A stretch of 16,505 bases of DNA from Desulfobulbus sp. (GCA_030600525.1 JAUVLX010000033.1:1-16505), one strand, 5' to 3'; shown: positions 8,401-15,085, counted from the stretch's first letter. A program made the numbers and translations. Notes: a model not told the origin generated them from the letters alone.

Positions 8401-9561
8401 CCAACTTTTACAATTCACCAGTTTTTAAGTCAGAACCGGGAAGATACCATAGAGAAGCTGGGTAAGTTTGATCTGCTTATTACCAGTTACACTCTGTTAC
8501 AGCAGGAAATAGACCTGTTAGAGAAGGTGCAGTGGCAATCGGTGGTGCTTGATGAGGCGCAGGCCATAAAAAACGCAGCAACCAAGCGATCACGAGCAGC
8601 AATGAGGATTAATGCCAAGTTTAGGTTGATCACCACAGGTACGCCCATTGAAAATCATTTAGGTGAGTTGTGGAATCTGTTTAGTTTCATCAACCGTGGT
8701 TTGCTGGGTACCTATAAGCAATTCAATACCCGGTTTGGAATTCCGATCGAAAAATATCATGATCGAGATGCACGCAGATCGCTCAAGAAATTGATCCGTC
8801 CTTTCATGTTACGGCGAATTAAATCTCAGGTTTTAGACGAGCTGCCCCCAAGAACCGAGATTACTTTAAGAGTTGAGATGCAGCCGGAAGAGCTGCAGTT
8901 TTATGAAGCATTGAGACAGCAGGCAATTGAAAATATAGAAGGGAGCGCACAAAAGAACGGGCGTCATTTACGTATTCTTGCTGAGATCATGCGGCTGAGA
9001 AGAGCGTGTTGTAATCCAAAATTGATCGACCCAAATACCAAAATCCCTTCCACCAAACTCAAAGTTTTTCAAGAGGTGGTAGAAGAGCTTTTGCGCGGCA
9101 AACATAAGGCGCTGGTATTCAGTCAGTTTACCGGCCACCTTGCCCTGCTTCGCGCCTTTTTGGATGAAGAGAAGATTTACTATAAATACCTAGATGGAAC
9201 GACACCGGCAAAAGAGCGACAACGGCAGGTAGAAACTTTTCAGGCTGGCGAAGGGGACCTGTTTTTAATTAGTCTGAAGGCCGGTGGGCTTGGGTTGAAT
9301 TTGACTGCAGCCGATTACGTCATCCACATGGATCCATGGTGGAATCCAGCTGTGGAAGACCAGGCGGCAGACAGGGCGCATCGTATAGGCCAAAAACGAC
9401 CGGTAACTGTTTACCGGCTTGTGACCGCTGGCACCATTGAAGAAAAAATTGTTCGTTTGCATCAGGAAAAAAGAGATCTTGCCAATTCGTTGCTTGAAGG
9501 GTCAGATGTCAGCGCCCGTATCAGTGCTGATGAATTGCTGTCGCTGATTCGTAATTCTTAA
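5401..9561 (+). CDS. SNF2-family helicase with long N-terminal extension
   Basis: A 1386-residue protein. The C-terminal 450 residues are a full SNF2/Rad54-type ATPase: Walker A DMGLGKT (958-964, Lys963), DEAQ box (1051-1054), GTPIEN, and motif VI QAADRAHRIGQ (1321-1331). SNF2 ATPases translocate on duplex DNA and remodel protein-DNA complexes. A stretch near residues 640-870, including DWFALSGQLQID at about 812-824, resembles the bacterial SNF2-associated domain. The first roughly 100 residues look helical with a possible winged helix, and residues 190-330 look TPR-like. The CxC SWIM zinc finger seen in many bacterial SNF2 proteins is not visible near the N-terminus. The ATG at 5401 lacks a good Shine-Dalgarno. 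It stands alone, with no methylase, nuclease or DISARM partner nearby, so a defence role is not supported. The role is probably in transcription or DNA repair, but unknown. Confidence 0.93.
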   Translation: MPVTNHAKNILSSFEELTFLEKLLLQLASVIYEPVSKAFLTKCIAKVGVSFPGAKRPGKEDIDAAIKKLQAAGYLNSKNQCEQVSAEYLTRSAISEKRFEQFVAFIEKEAPVSYHSGKRATRCWRALRQFRIGVYLEDFDRIDEALAFLDQECGQELQTDPPAVIVTARAFDPEWLSTLPGSLQFYLLEQVVRYSLESLQHFPDVIAYLEHEVALSVSSIEMVPFHRLLANYYLLQGRFADLNTLLEKHGDSFQGSGYAGSVTFLCGDVSEALRLFEEDRQRLQEYAGDNPVFFFGLPGLFSIFALLARNEEGDRQAIQNAVATVLQRCQGCPEEVPYRFLETVIRAPEGTLPDMMALTDRLAAEERSLTTLVAVLSLYWIGVEIPVDFQNALSALYEQARLNTFDWLAMETAELLATVGEEQDEKKLIAEELAAHLQCRFLTHIISPQNSWKQSLQELIHITRKVSEPQRTTRLAWFVRYEPNTLAVQPKEQKRTSSGGWTKGRSVALNRLMHTKDFAYLTSQDRQVCETIHQVGEVTGRNGGCDFEIDQAMLLLVGHPHVFLEQSQRTPVELVTGEPELVVEQKDDTLFIHFSQDIGDGNIAIWKETPTRFRIIKIRDEHREVAEITGKSGLYVPMEASQQVLDAIGNIASFMTVHSSIEMVSEGEQAELVDSDPTIHIHIIPYGSGFRLEMFVRPFSKGGPYLKPGVGVSNLMSEIAGKRLQTRRNLLQEEREAREIEESCPMLDLAIDLEQEDKREWHLFDPEECLQVLLELEEIKDRVVLEWPEGEKISIRRQISANQLNLNIRTSQQDWFALSGQLQIDQDEVMGLKTLLEKVSEAQSRFIPMGDGQFLALTQEFRNRLEELILIGNSEFGDDDEVAVHPLAAIALDEFTQQAQTNADEGWKRQLKAIADTQESTPQIPSTIKAELRDYQQDGFVWMSRLASLGIGACLADDMGLGKTLQAITVILSLAEKGPTLVIAPTSVCMNWETEVNKFAPTFTIHQFLSQNREDTIEKLGKFDLLITSYTLLQQEIDLLEKVQWQSVVLDEAQAIKNAATKRSRAAMRINAKFRLITTGTPIENHLGELWNLFSFINRGLLGTYKQFNTRFGIPIEKYHDRDARRSLKKLIRPFMLRRIKSQVLDELPPRTEITLRVEMQPEELQFYEALRQQAIENIEGSAQKNGRHLRILAEIMRLRRACCNPKLIDPNTKIPSTKLKVFQEVVEELLRGKHKALVFSQFTGHLALLRAFLDEEKIYYKYLDGTTPAKERQRQVETFQAGEGDLFLISLKAGGLGLNLTAADYVIHMDPWWNPAVEDQAADRAHRIGQKRPVTVYRLVTAGTIEEKIVRLHQEKRDLANSLLEGSDVSARISADELLSLIRNS

Positions 9562-9781
9562 GGATAGTTTGCAAGAACGTAATTATTCAGCGAATAACAA
9601 ATAACCTCGCCTTACCCTCGATCTGTAACTGTTCAGCAGTGCTCCAGATGCGTGTAAGCAGGCTGGATAACAATAGTAATGCTCTGTTTTCCTGACTGAT
9701 CGTGCGCAGAGGTAAGCGCAGGCTCCGTGGGGTATTGCTTAATAGTTACGCAAAAGCAACAATTTTCAGACACCTATAATG
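9562..9781. other. Convergent intergenic gap, no gene seen
   Basis: 220 bases between the helicase stop and the recO stop. The only structure I see is a short hairpin, TGCGC-8-GCGCA (9703-9707 and 9716-9720), and TTGCTT/AAGCAA pairing around 9736-9763. Neither is followed by a T-run on either strand, so no convincing terminator is visible. Confidence 0.5.
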
Positions 9782-10540
9782 TTATTTGGCTGTTGCAATG
9801 AGATTTTTCCAGGAATGAATATCTTGTTGCAGCAGTGAACACGAGTAGCCATGAAGAGTGTACAGTGTTTCCCTGGCGGCTTTGTCTGGAAGCTGTAGGC
9901 GACTCAGATGTCCCAAGTTAACCCCCTGAGCCTTTTCTAGAAATTTTAATGTCTGTACAGAGAGTTGTCGTGTGAGCATGGTGCTTCCAGACTGGCATTG
10001 GTTGCAGAGCAGGGCGCCGATACCGGGTTGTATGGTGTAGGTGTTTTTGGGGGATATGGGCCTGTAACACTGACTGCAACACTCCAATTCCGGCCTATAC
10101 CCTACGATGTCGAGTAACCTGATATGGAATAAAGCGGCTATCTTAAGGGGGCGATCGCCTTGGTCAAGGGAGTGTAACGCCCAGTTTAACAACGAAAATA
10201 GTCCACATTCGGGATCTTTTTCTTTTGTAAATCGAAGAATGAGTTCACAGAGGTACATGGCTCCCGCATATTTTTGATATGACTGGCGAAGGGAGAGAAA
10301 GGCGTTCTCTAACTCGGCCTCAGCGATGAACAGGAGGGTGCTCGTGCGGGATAGTTTGTAGGTAACGAGAATTCTAGAGAAGGGTTCCAGCTTGTTGACA
10401 AAACGTTTTTTACTGCGCTTGGCTCCTTTGGCAATTCCGGTTACCTTGCCAAGGTTTTCACTGAAAAGGGTAACGAGTTTGTCTGATTCTCCGTGATCAG
10501 TTGTTTTCAGTACCAAGCAGCGGGTACTGGATACATTCAT
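9782..10540 (-). CDS. recO: DNA repair protein RecO
   Basis: RecO acts with RecR and RecF to load RecA onto SSB-covered single-stranded DNA at gaps. The 252-residue length is typical. The N-terminal OB fold shows the usual start (CLVLKTTDHGESDKLVTLFSENLGKVTGIAKGAKRSKKR, about residues 8-46). The central helical part contains LELCCSQC-type cysteines. The zinc-binding pairs are Cys155/Cys158 and Cys179/Cys182. The start codon overlaps the rodZ stop by one base (TAATG), a classic sign of translational coupling in the surA-rodZ-recO operon. It is the last gene of that operon here. Confidence 0.95.
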   Translation of the reverse strand: MNVSSTRCLVLKTTDHGESDKLVTLFSENLGKVTGIAKGAKRSKKRFVNKLEPFSRILVTYKLSRTSTLLFIAEAELENAFLSLRQSYQKYAGAMYLCELILRFTKEKDPECGLFSLLNWALHSLDQGDRPLKIAALFHIRLLDIVGYRPELECCSQCYRPISPKNTYTIQPGIGALLCNQCQSGSTMLTRQLSVQTLKFLEKAQGVNLGHLSRLQLPDKAARETLYTLHGYSCSLLQQDIHSWKNLIATAK

Positions 10541-11322
10541 TAATTTTCCAGGCCTTTCTTTAGCTGTAGTTGGAATTCTCCTGAATGTGCATCGTCAAAT
10601 GGAAACGGCTTGCCATTTAAAGTAAGTTTTGCACTTGCAGGTTCAGAGAAGCGGAGGAGTAAGCGATCAGCTGCACGCCACTCTGTCTGTTTGTTTTTCA
10701 CGAATGCCTGATGCAAGGTAGGCTGATCATCTATATTTACCTCAACCGAGGCATTTTGCAGAAAGTGAGCCGTGAGTAGGATGTAGTCACCTTCGATGGT
10801 TTCGATTACAGATGGGGGCGAATCGTCGAAAACCGCCATGATTGTTGACGTGATATTTTTGGTGGTATCGGTAAAAAATGCGAACGGATTCCATGATGTG
10901 TACAGGCAAAATCCGGTAAAAGAGAGGGCAATCAGTGCCAAAAGAAACGCTGCTACGGTTGCAGAAGGGATATGGGAGGGTTCTGCAAGTTTTTTGGGAG
11001 CAAGAGAGTGACCGCTAATCCCTATTTTGTTGAGACGGTCTGGCTTTTTCCCGTTATTACGTTCTTTGATAAACCGCGTGGCAGCAAGCTGCCCATCAAT
11101 ACCCAAAAAATTACCGTATAAGGTGAGGAGTCCTCGGGTAAAGGTGTCTGCAGGCAGTTTTGCAAAGTCATGGGCTTCCATGGCCTTCAGGTTTGCCACC
11201 GAAATTTTGGTTTCAGTTGATACCTCCTCATAGCTGAGACTTTTTTCTTCTCGAAGGTGCTTGAGGTGGCTGCCAACGACTTTCTGTTCTGTTGGATGAT
11301 TATTTTTATCTTTTACGCGCAT
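10540..11322 (-). CDS. rodZ: RodZ-like membrane protein with N-terminal helix-turn-helix
   Basis: A 260-residue protein with the RodZ layout. A cytoplasmic Cro/CI-like helix-turn-helix covers about residues 15-85 (GSHLKHLREEKSLSYEEVSTETKIS, then KLPADTFTRGLLTLYGNFLGID). A charged linker follows, then one membrane segment (about 121-142). The periplasmic beta-rich domain (about 175-256: VEVNIDDQ, WRAADRLLLRFSEPASAKLTLNG) matches the DUF4115 type. RodZ links MreB filaments to the cell-wall elongation machinery and sets rod shape. It lies between surA and recO in the same direction. No clear Shine-Dalgarno is seen before the ATG at 11322. mreB is not in the window, so the functional call rests on the domain layout. 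Confidence 0.9.
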   Translation of the reverse strand: MRVKDKNNHPTEQKVVGSHLKHLREEKSLSYEEVSTETKISVANLKAMEAHDFAKLPADTFTRGLLTLYGNFLGIDGQLAATRFIKERNNGKKPDRLNKIGISGHSLAPKKLAEPSHIPSATVAAFLLALIALSFTGFCLYTSWNPFAFFTDTTKNITSTIMAVFDDSPPSVIETIEGDYILLTAHFLQNASVEVNIDDQPTLHQAFVKNKQTEWRAADRLLLRFSEPASAKLTLNGKPFPFDDAHSGEFQLQLKKGLEN

Positions 11323-11346
11323 GTTTTCTGCTGCAATGGCCTACGT

Positions 11347-12327
11347 TCACAGGATTTTTAAATATGCTTTGTCCCGAATACCTTCAATCCAGTTTTTATA
11401 TAACAGCTGCATCTCCTGTTGATACAGCTTTTCCCGTATTTCTTCTTTGACAGATTCGTATGGTACCTTAGTGATAATTTGCCCCTCCTGGCTTGATAAA
11501 ATGCTGAAAAATTGATATCCGGACGGGGTCTCAACAATCTTGCTTATCTGGCCAGGTTTAAGTCCAATAATAGCATTCCGCATAAAAGGTGCCATTTCTT
11601 TTACCTGGAAAATACCTATGTCGCCACCGTCTTTAGCCGAAGGGAGGTCTGAATACTGGCGAGCAAGTTCTTTGAAGTTTCCCCCGTGTTGGGCGAGGCC
11701 ATGCACTTTTGCTATTTTTTCTTTTGACTTCTCTTGGCTTAGTTTTTTGCCGCTGGCATCCGTCGCATTCCTGGAAGTCCCAATTTGTAAGATATAGTAG
11801 CCACCTTCTCCTACTTGCTCGGTGTAATGCAGGTCATAGTAGTCAATAATTTTTTCTTCAGGGATGATGACCTTGGAGCGAACCTCGTAGTTGACAAGTT
11901 TGGAGCGCAATATCTGGCCTTTGAGGTCCTCGCGATAGAGCGGCTCTGTCATGCCTATTGTCTTTAGCTCCTCCACGAACTGTTCGCGTGTAATTTTATT
12001 GTTGAGAAGAATACGTTGCAGAGCATTGTCAACTTCCGGTTCTGAGATGGTTATCTGCATCTTCCCTGCTTCTTGAAGCAGTAACTTTTTATCAATGAGT
12101 TTTTGGATGACACTTGTACGTATCTGATCCATAACTTCTTCTAATTGCTCAGGTGGGACCTCGGAAGCCGCTTTTTGAAAGAGAGGTTGACCAAGCTCGT
12201 TGACTTCTGAAAGCGTTATAATGTCATTGTTGACAATAGCTACACTTCGGTCTACGAGTTCTGCAGGTACGGTGTATGGGGTGCAGAAGACGAATAAAAG
12301 TAAAAATACAAATTTTTTCCCAGTCAT
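11347..12327 (-). CDS. surA: SurA-like periplasmic peptidyl-prolyl isomerase
   Basis: A 326-residue protein with a cleavable signal peptide (KKFVFLLLFVFCTPYTVPA, cleavage near residue 22). A SurA N-terminal chaperone domain begins at VDRSVAIVNNDIITLSEV (about 25-150). There is one parvulin domain (about 177-279: YYILQIGTS, FKELARQYSDLPSAKDGGDIGIF, TPSGYQFFSI). E. coli SurA has two parvulin domains; single-domain forms like this occur outside the gammaproteobacteria. Likely role: holding and folding outer-membrane proteins in the periplasm. It is the first gene of the surA-rodZ-recO operon, with 24 bases before rodZ. The ATG at 12327 lacks a clear Shine-Dalgarno, but the signal peptide fixes the start closely. 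Confidence 0.92.
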   Translation of the reverse strand: MTGKKFVFLLLFVFCTPYTVPAELVDRSVAIVNNDIITLSEVNELGQPLFQKAASEVPPEQLEEVMDQIRTSVIQKLIDKKLLLQEAGKMQITISEPEVDNALQRILLNNKITREQFVEELKTIGMTEPLYREDLKGQILRSKLVNYEVRSKVIIPEEKIIDYYDLHYTEQVGEGGYYILQIGTSRNATDASGKKLSQEKSKEKIAKVHGLAQHGGNFKELARQYSDLPSAKDGGDIGIFQVKEMAPFMRNAIIGLKPGQISKIVETPSGYQFFSILSSQEGQIITKVPYESVKEEIREKLYQQEMQLLYKNWIEGIRDKAYLKIL

Positions 12328-12338
12328 ATATGAGTATA

Positions 12339-12355
12339 GTAGTTGTTAGAATTGG
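12339..12355. repeat. Direct repeat, copy 1
   Basis: GTAGTTGTTAGAATTGG. It matches a second copy at 12392-12408 in 15 of 17 positions, with only the TG/GT swap at positions 6-7 differing. The start-to-start distance is 53 bases, close to five helical turns. It lies just upstream of surA and about 200 bases upstream of the sigma-54-like promoter of the flagellar-family gene. Confidence 0.55.
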
Positions 12356-12391
12356 CTGGAATGAGAGCCTCTTGTGAGGTGCGTTAATACG

Positions 12392-12408
12392 GTAGTGTTT
12401 AGAATTGG
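12392..12408. repeat. Direct repeat, copy 2
   Basis: GTAGTGTTTAGAATTGG, the second copy of the repeat at 12339-12355. Its position 120-140 bases upstream of the candidate sigma-54 promoter would suit an enhancer-binding protein, though no dyad symmetry is obvious inside the repeat. Confidence 0.55.
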
Positions 12409-12530
12409 TAAATAACTATGAAAAGAGTAGCTTGTCACCCAACTATCTAATCGGTAGAGGGTAAAGGCGCAATATTTTTTGGTAAAAACAACCTTGTGAG
12501 TGGCAGGATCCATCATTCATTTGTAGAAAA

Positions 12531-12546
12531 TGGCTCGAATGTTGTA
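12531..12546 (+). promoter_or_regulatory. Candidate sigma-54 promoter for the flagellar-family gene
   Basis: TGGCTCG-AATG-TTGTA follows the sigma-54 consensus TGGCACG-N4-TTGCA with two changes: A to T in the -24 element, and C to T at the usually conserved GC of the -12 element. The spacing is exact. Transcription would start near 12558, about 35 bases before the ATG at 12593, leaving room for the Shine-Dalgarno. Flagellar genes are commonly sigma-54 dependent, which makes the match more believable, but the -12 change lowers confidence. Confidence 0.45.
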
Positions 12547-12592
12547 TCGTGTAAAAGAAATGGAGTACTTTTTATTTTTTGGAGGAAGAGCT

Positions 12593-12946
12593 ATGGTTGG
12601 TGGAATACGTTCAGCGCTATCCGGTCTGGGGGCAGCAGGGGGCCAAATGGCCAATACTGCAAATAATGTTGCAAACATAAACTCAGAGGGATTTAAAAAG
12701 GGACGCGTACTACAGGCCGAGCAACGTCCCCAAGGCGTGAGCACCGTTGTTGAAAAGGTAGAAACACCAGGAGCATACGTCGTAGAGGATACCTCTCAGG
12801 GACAGGCGCTCTTTGAAAAATCAAATGTAGATCTGACAGAAGAAATGCCGCAAATGATGGTTAATCAGCACTCATATAATGCAAACCTTAAAACGCTGCA
12901 GGTCGCCGATGAGATGACAGCCTCCCTTCTCGATATTAAGGCATGA
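12593..12946 (+). CDS. Minimal flagellar rod/hook-family protein
   Basis: A 117-residue protein built from the two conserved ends of the flagellar axial family (FlgB/C/F/G/E type). The N-terminal motif is SALSGLGAAGG then ANNVANINSEGFKK (residues 8-36). The C-terminal motif is SNVDLTEEMPQMMVNQHSYNANLKTLQVADEMTASLLDI (77-115). Only about 40 residues separate them, so it is smaller than FlgC (about 135-150) and far smaller than FlgG or FlgE. These ends form coiled coils that pack the rod and hook. The start at 12593 is set by GGAGGAAG (12581-12588) just before it; an ATG at 12530 in frame would add 21 non-conserved residues and overlaps the candidate promoter. No other flagellar gene is in the window. 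It may be a divergent FlgC-like component or an accessory rod protein. Confidence 0.85.
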   Translation: MVGGIRSALSGLGAAGGQMANTANNVANINSEGFKKGRVLQAEQRPQGVSTVVEKVETPGAYVVEDTSQGQALFEKSNVDLTEEMPQMMVNQHSYNANLKTLQVADEMTASLLDIKA

Positions 12947-13324
12947 GGGGTTCGAGCCATTGGTTGTAAGGTCAAATGTATTACTGACAGATTTGACATT
13001 TGAGTTACTGATTTGTATTTGTAGCCCTCCACGCAAGGAGTTGTATCCCCTTTTTCGCATGTAACTGATTGATGATTGCCCTTGGTGATCGATCCCAAGG
13101 CAGTAACAGCCTGAGCCGTCCATTAAAAAGTACGCTGCATCGTTTCTTTTCTCATTATTCTGCGTTAGTTTTCCCTTTTTTAAAAAAGATAGTTGAGTTG
13201 CGATAGATATCTTTCGTCCATGCAATTTATGGTACAGTGAGTATTTATATGCAGGAGTAATAACTTTACATTGGAATGGGGCTACCTGCCGACAATGTTA
13301 AGAGGAGCCTTCTGGGAGGAAATA
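12947..13324. other. Long gap between flagellar-family gene and thioredoxin gene
   Basis: 378 bases with no supported gene. It contains GTCAAAT-13-ATTTGAC (12971-12977 and 12991-12997), which can also pair one base shifted as TCAAATG with CATTTGA (12997-13003); a hairpin TGCC-c-TTGG, loop TGATCGATC, CCAAGGCA (13077-13102) with one bulged C; and a 14-base AT palindrome CTTTTTTAAAAAAG (13175-13188). None has the stem plus T-run of a clear intrinsic terminator. The region probably carries the thioredoxin promoter and perhaps a small RNA, but I cannot define either. Confidence 0.4.
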
Positions 13325-13825
13325 ATGCAGAGTGTGGAGTGGTTCAGGATGCGGATTTTGGGTTTGGTTTGTTTTGTAGCTTTATTGGGTTTGCCTATGA
13401 GCAGTTTAGGGGCAGTCGATATGCCTCAATTTTCTTTGCCGTCAGTTATAGACGGAAAAGTAGTTGATAGTGCCTCTTTTACCGGGAAAGCTTTACTTGT
13501 TACTTTTTTTGCAACCTGGTGCGCTCCCTGTCGTCAGGAAATACCCGTTCTAAAGGAACTTCATCAAAAATATGAGGAGAAAGGCTTTTCTGTTATCGCG
13601 CTTTCTGTTGATGAAAAAGGGGCTGGGGTCGTTGCTGAACTGGTTGAGCAGGAGCAGATAAAATATCCTGTACTTATGGCTGGCAAAGGAACACCGAGGA
13701 AATTCGGTGGGATTATTGGTATTCCAACCTCTTTTTTAATTAACAAGGCTGGGCATGTGGTCAAAAAATATCCAGGATACATCGCTCACTCTCTCTTGGA
13801 AAAGGATATTAAATCAGTTCTTTAA
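13325..13825 (+). CDS. TlpA/ResA-like exported thioredoxin-fold protein
   Basis: A 166-residue protein. Its N-terminal hydrophobic stretch (about residues 11-30, ILGLVCFVALLGLPMSSLGA) is a signal peptide or membrane anchor, placing the rest in the periplasm. The thioredoxin fold has the active site WCAPC (Cys66, Cys69) and the cis-proline in GIPTSFLIN (Pro134), with an AhpC/TSA-like start (MPQFSLPSVIDGKVVDSASFTGK). Such TlpA/ResA/CcmG-type proteins usually reduce disulfides in the periplasm, for example in apocytochrome c before haem attachment. The substrate here is unknown, and no cytochrome maturation gene is adjacent. I chose ATG 13325 because GGAGGA (13315-13320) lies just before it; an upstream ATG at 13271 would add 18 residues without any ribosome-binding site. 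Confidence 0.9.
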   Translation: MQSVEWFRMRILGLVCFVALLGLPMSSLGAVDMPQFSLPSVIDGKVVDSASFTGKALLVTFFATWCAPCRQEIPVLKELHQKYEEKGFSVIALSVDEKGAGVVAELVEQEQIKYPVLMAGKGTPRKFGGIIGIPTSFLINKAGHVVKKYPGYIAHSLLEKDIKSVL

Positions 13826-13860
13826 GCGTTCTTTAACTAAGGTGGTGCTTGGGTTTATTG

Positions 13861-13889
13861 TTGACAACTAGTTTGTTTTCCCTTACCTT
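13861..13889 (+). promoter_or_regulatory. Candidate sigma-70 promoter of the small secreted protein
   Basis: Perfect TTGACA (13861-13866), 17-base spacer, then TACCTT (13884-13889), a weak -10. It lies in the gap after the thioredoxin gene and would give the small secreted protein its own transcript with a leader of about 50 bases. Confidence 0.4.
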
Positions 13890-13946
13890 TCCCTCCAAAG
13901 ATTGCTGTAAAGATGTTTAGTTCAGTTTCAATTAAAAAAGGAGGAT

Positions 13947-14153
13947 ATGATGAAAAAGGTTATTTCTGCTGTAATGGTTGCTGCTTTTGTGATGAGTGCC
14001 AGTGTCGTTTTGGCTGCTAAGGTTACCTGTACTGTTGACGAAGTTGCTGCCGACGGTAAAGTCAACATGACTTGCAAAAATGCAGACAAAATTAAAAAAG
14101 GCGACAAAGTTACTGTAAAAGCCAAGAAAAAGACAGCTATCGAAGGCTGCTAG
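13947..14153 (+). CDS. Small secreted Cys/Lys-rich protein, function unknown
   Basis: A 67-68-residue preprotein. A textbook signal peptide (KKVISAVMVAAFVMSASVVLA, cleaved after LAA or LA) leaves a mature protein of about 45 residues. It has Cys in KVTCTV, Cys in MTCKN and a C-terminal Cys in IEGC. About a quarter of the mature part is lysine, clustered in KIKKGDKVTVKAKKKT. The pattern KGDKVTVK suggests a small beta-barrel (OB or SH3-like). AAGGAGG (13938-13944) is a very strong ribosome-binding site; ATG 13950 has better spacing than ATG 13947, so the start could be either. Own candidate promoter and own terminator suggest a monocistronic, well-expressed gene. It faintly recalls small periplasmic proteins annotated ExtJ in selenite/tellurite reduction clusters, but I cannot confirm that. 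Confidence 0.82.
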   Translation: MMKKVISAVMVAAFVMSASVVLAAKVTCTVDEVAADGKVNMTCKNADKIKKGDKVTVKAKKKTAIEGC

Positions 14154-14174
14154 TAGACTTTTCACACTTTTTTT

Positions 14175-14211
14175 AGAGCGGGCCGGTGATTCACCGCCCC
14201 GCTCTTTTTTT
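14175..14211 (+). terminator. Strong intrinsic terminator after the small secreted protein
   Basis: AGAGCGGG pairs with CCCGCTCT (8 bp), then one C-C mismatch, then CGGTG/CACCG with loop ATT, followed by a run of T up to 14211. It ends only 14 bases before the uppP ATG. Confidence 0.94.
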
Positions 14212-14225
14212 ATGCTGGCCCTGTT

Positions 14226-15035
14226 ATGGAATTTTTGAAAGCCATTATCCTTGGAATCATCCAGGGACTTACTGAATTTTTACCTGTTTCAAGTTCAGGC
14301 CATCTTGTTATTGGCTCAGAATTATTGAACTTTCATGACCCTGGTATTGCCTTTGAAGTCTTTCTCCATGTTGGAACACTGCTTGCGGTGGTGATAGCCT
14401 TTCGCAAAGATTTACTGCATATGGTTCGTGCTCTTTTTTCCACACCAGCCCAGCGTAAGGCTGATGCTGAATTACAGCGTTCCTTCATGTGGAATATATA
14501 TATCGTACTTGCAACCCTCCCAGCCGTATTTGTCGGTCTGTTCCTTAAAGACTCTATAGAGCAATTTTTCAGCAATATTCTTGTGACGTTTACTATGCTT
14601 GCGGTAACCGGATGCATTATGTTGTTAACTACAAAATTTAAGAACCAGAAGGGGGCGGTAACTGGGACAAAGGCCCTGTGGATAGGTATGGCCCAGGCCA
14701 TGGCCATCCTGCCGGGGTTGTCTCGAAGCGGTTCTACCATTTTTACCGGAATGGCATTGGGGGTTCATCGGGAGACAGCAGCCAGGTTTTCCTTTATTAT
14801 GTCCATTCCTGCTATTATAGGGGCTGCTGTATTACAGATCAGTGAACTTATAGCATCACCGCCAAGTAGCAGTGAGATGGGGCATGTCATGGTCGGTATG
14901 GCAGCTTCTCTTATTTCTGGATATTTTGCTATTATATTGTTAATGCGATTTGTCCGTAAAGGACAGCTGCACTGGTTTGGTTATTATTGTTTGAGTCTTT
15001 CGTTAGTAGGGTTTATCTGGTACACCCTGCAGTAA
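14226..15035 (+). CDS. uppP: Undecaprenyl-diphosphatase UppP (BacA)
   Basis: A 269-residue polytopic inner-membrane enzyme that dephosphorylates undecaprenyl diphosphate to recycle the lipid carrier for peptidoglycan and surface glycans; overexpression confers bacitracin resistance in other bacteria. Both signature motifs are present: GLTEFLPVSSSGHL (residues 14-27, catalytic Glu17) and LPGLSRSGST (162-171, Arg167). Length and hydrophobic segments are normal. No clear Shine-Dalgarno precedes the ATG, and a strong terminator ends 14 bases upstream. Expression must therefore come from read-through or from a start site at or within the terminator region, possibly as a nearly leaderless message. 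Confidence 0.97.
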   Translation: MEFLKAIILGIIQGLTEFLPVSSSGHLVIGSELLNFHDPGIAFEVFLHVGTLLAVVIAFRKDLLHMVRALFSTPAQRKADAELQRSFMWNIYIVLATLPAVFVGLFLKDSIEQFFSNILVTFTMLAVTGCIMLLTTKFKNQKGAVTGTKALWIGMAQAMAILPGLSRSGSTIFTGMALGVHRETAARFSFIMSIPAIIGAAVLQISELIASPPSSSEMGHVMVGMAASLISGYFAIILLMRFVRKGQLHWFGYYCLSLSLVGFIWYTLQ

Positions 15036-15085
15036 AAGTTGTTTGAGAAAAAAATATTTCTACCTGATTGGTAATTGTGTAATTT

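Noticed and set aside
5401..9561. SNF2 helicase as part of a phage-defence system such as DISARM.
   Set aside because: No methyltransferase, phospholipase-D, DUF1998 or nuclease partner gene is adjacent; the neighbours are housekeeping genes.
12530..12592. In-frame ATG at 12530 as an upstream start for the flagellar-family gene.
   Set aside because: The 21 added residues do not resemble the family, there is no ribosome-binding site, and a strong one serves the ATG at 12593.
12948..12961. GGTTCGAGCC, which resembles a tRNA T-arm.
   Set aside because: No acceptor stem, anticodon arm or CCA end can be built around it.
12872..13225. 117-residue open frame on the minus strand, overlapping the end of the flagellar-family gene.
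   Set aside because: No ribosome-binding site, no recognisable motif, and its 3' part is antisense to a conserved coding region.
13271..13324. ATG at 13271 as the thioredoxin start.
   Set aside because: It has no ribosome-binding site and would put 18 unrelated residues before the signal peptide; GGAGGA supports 13325.
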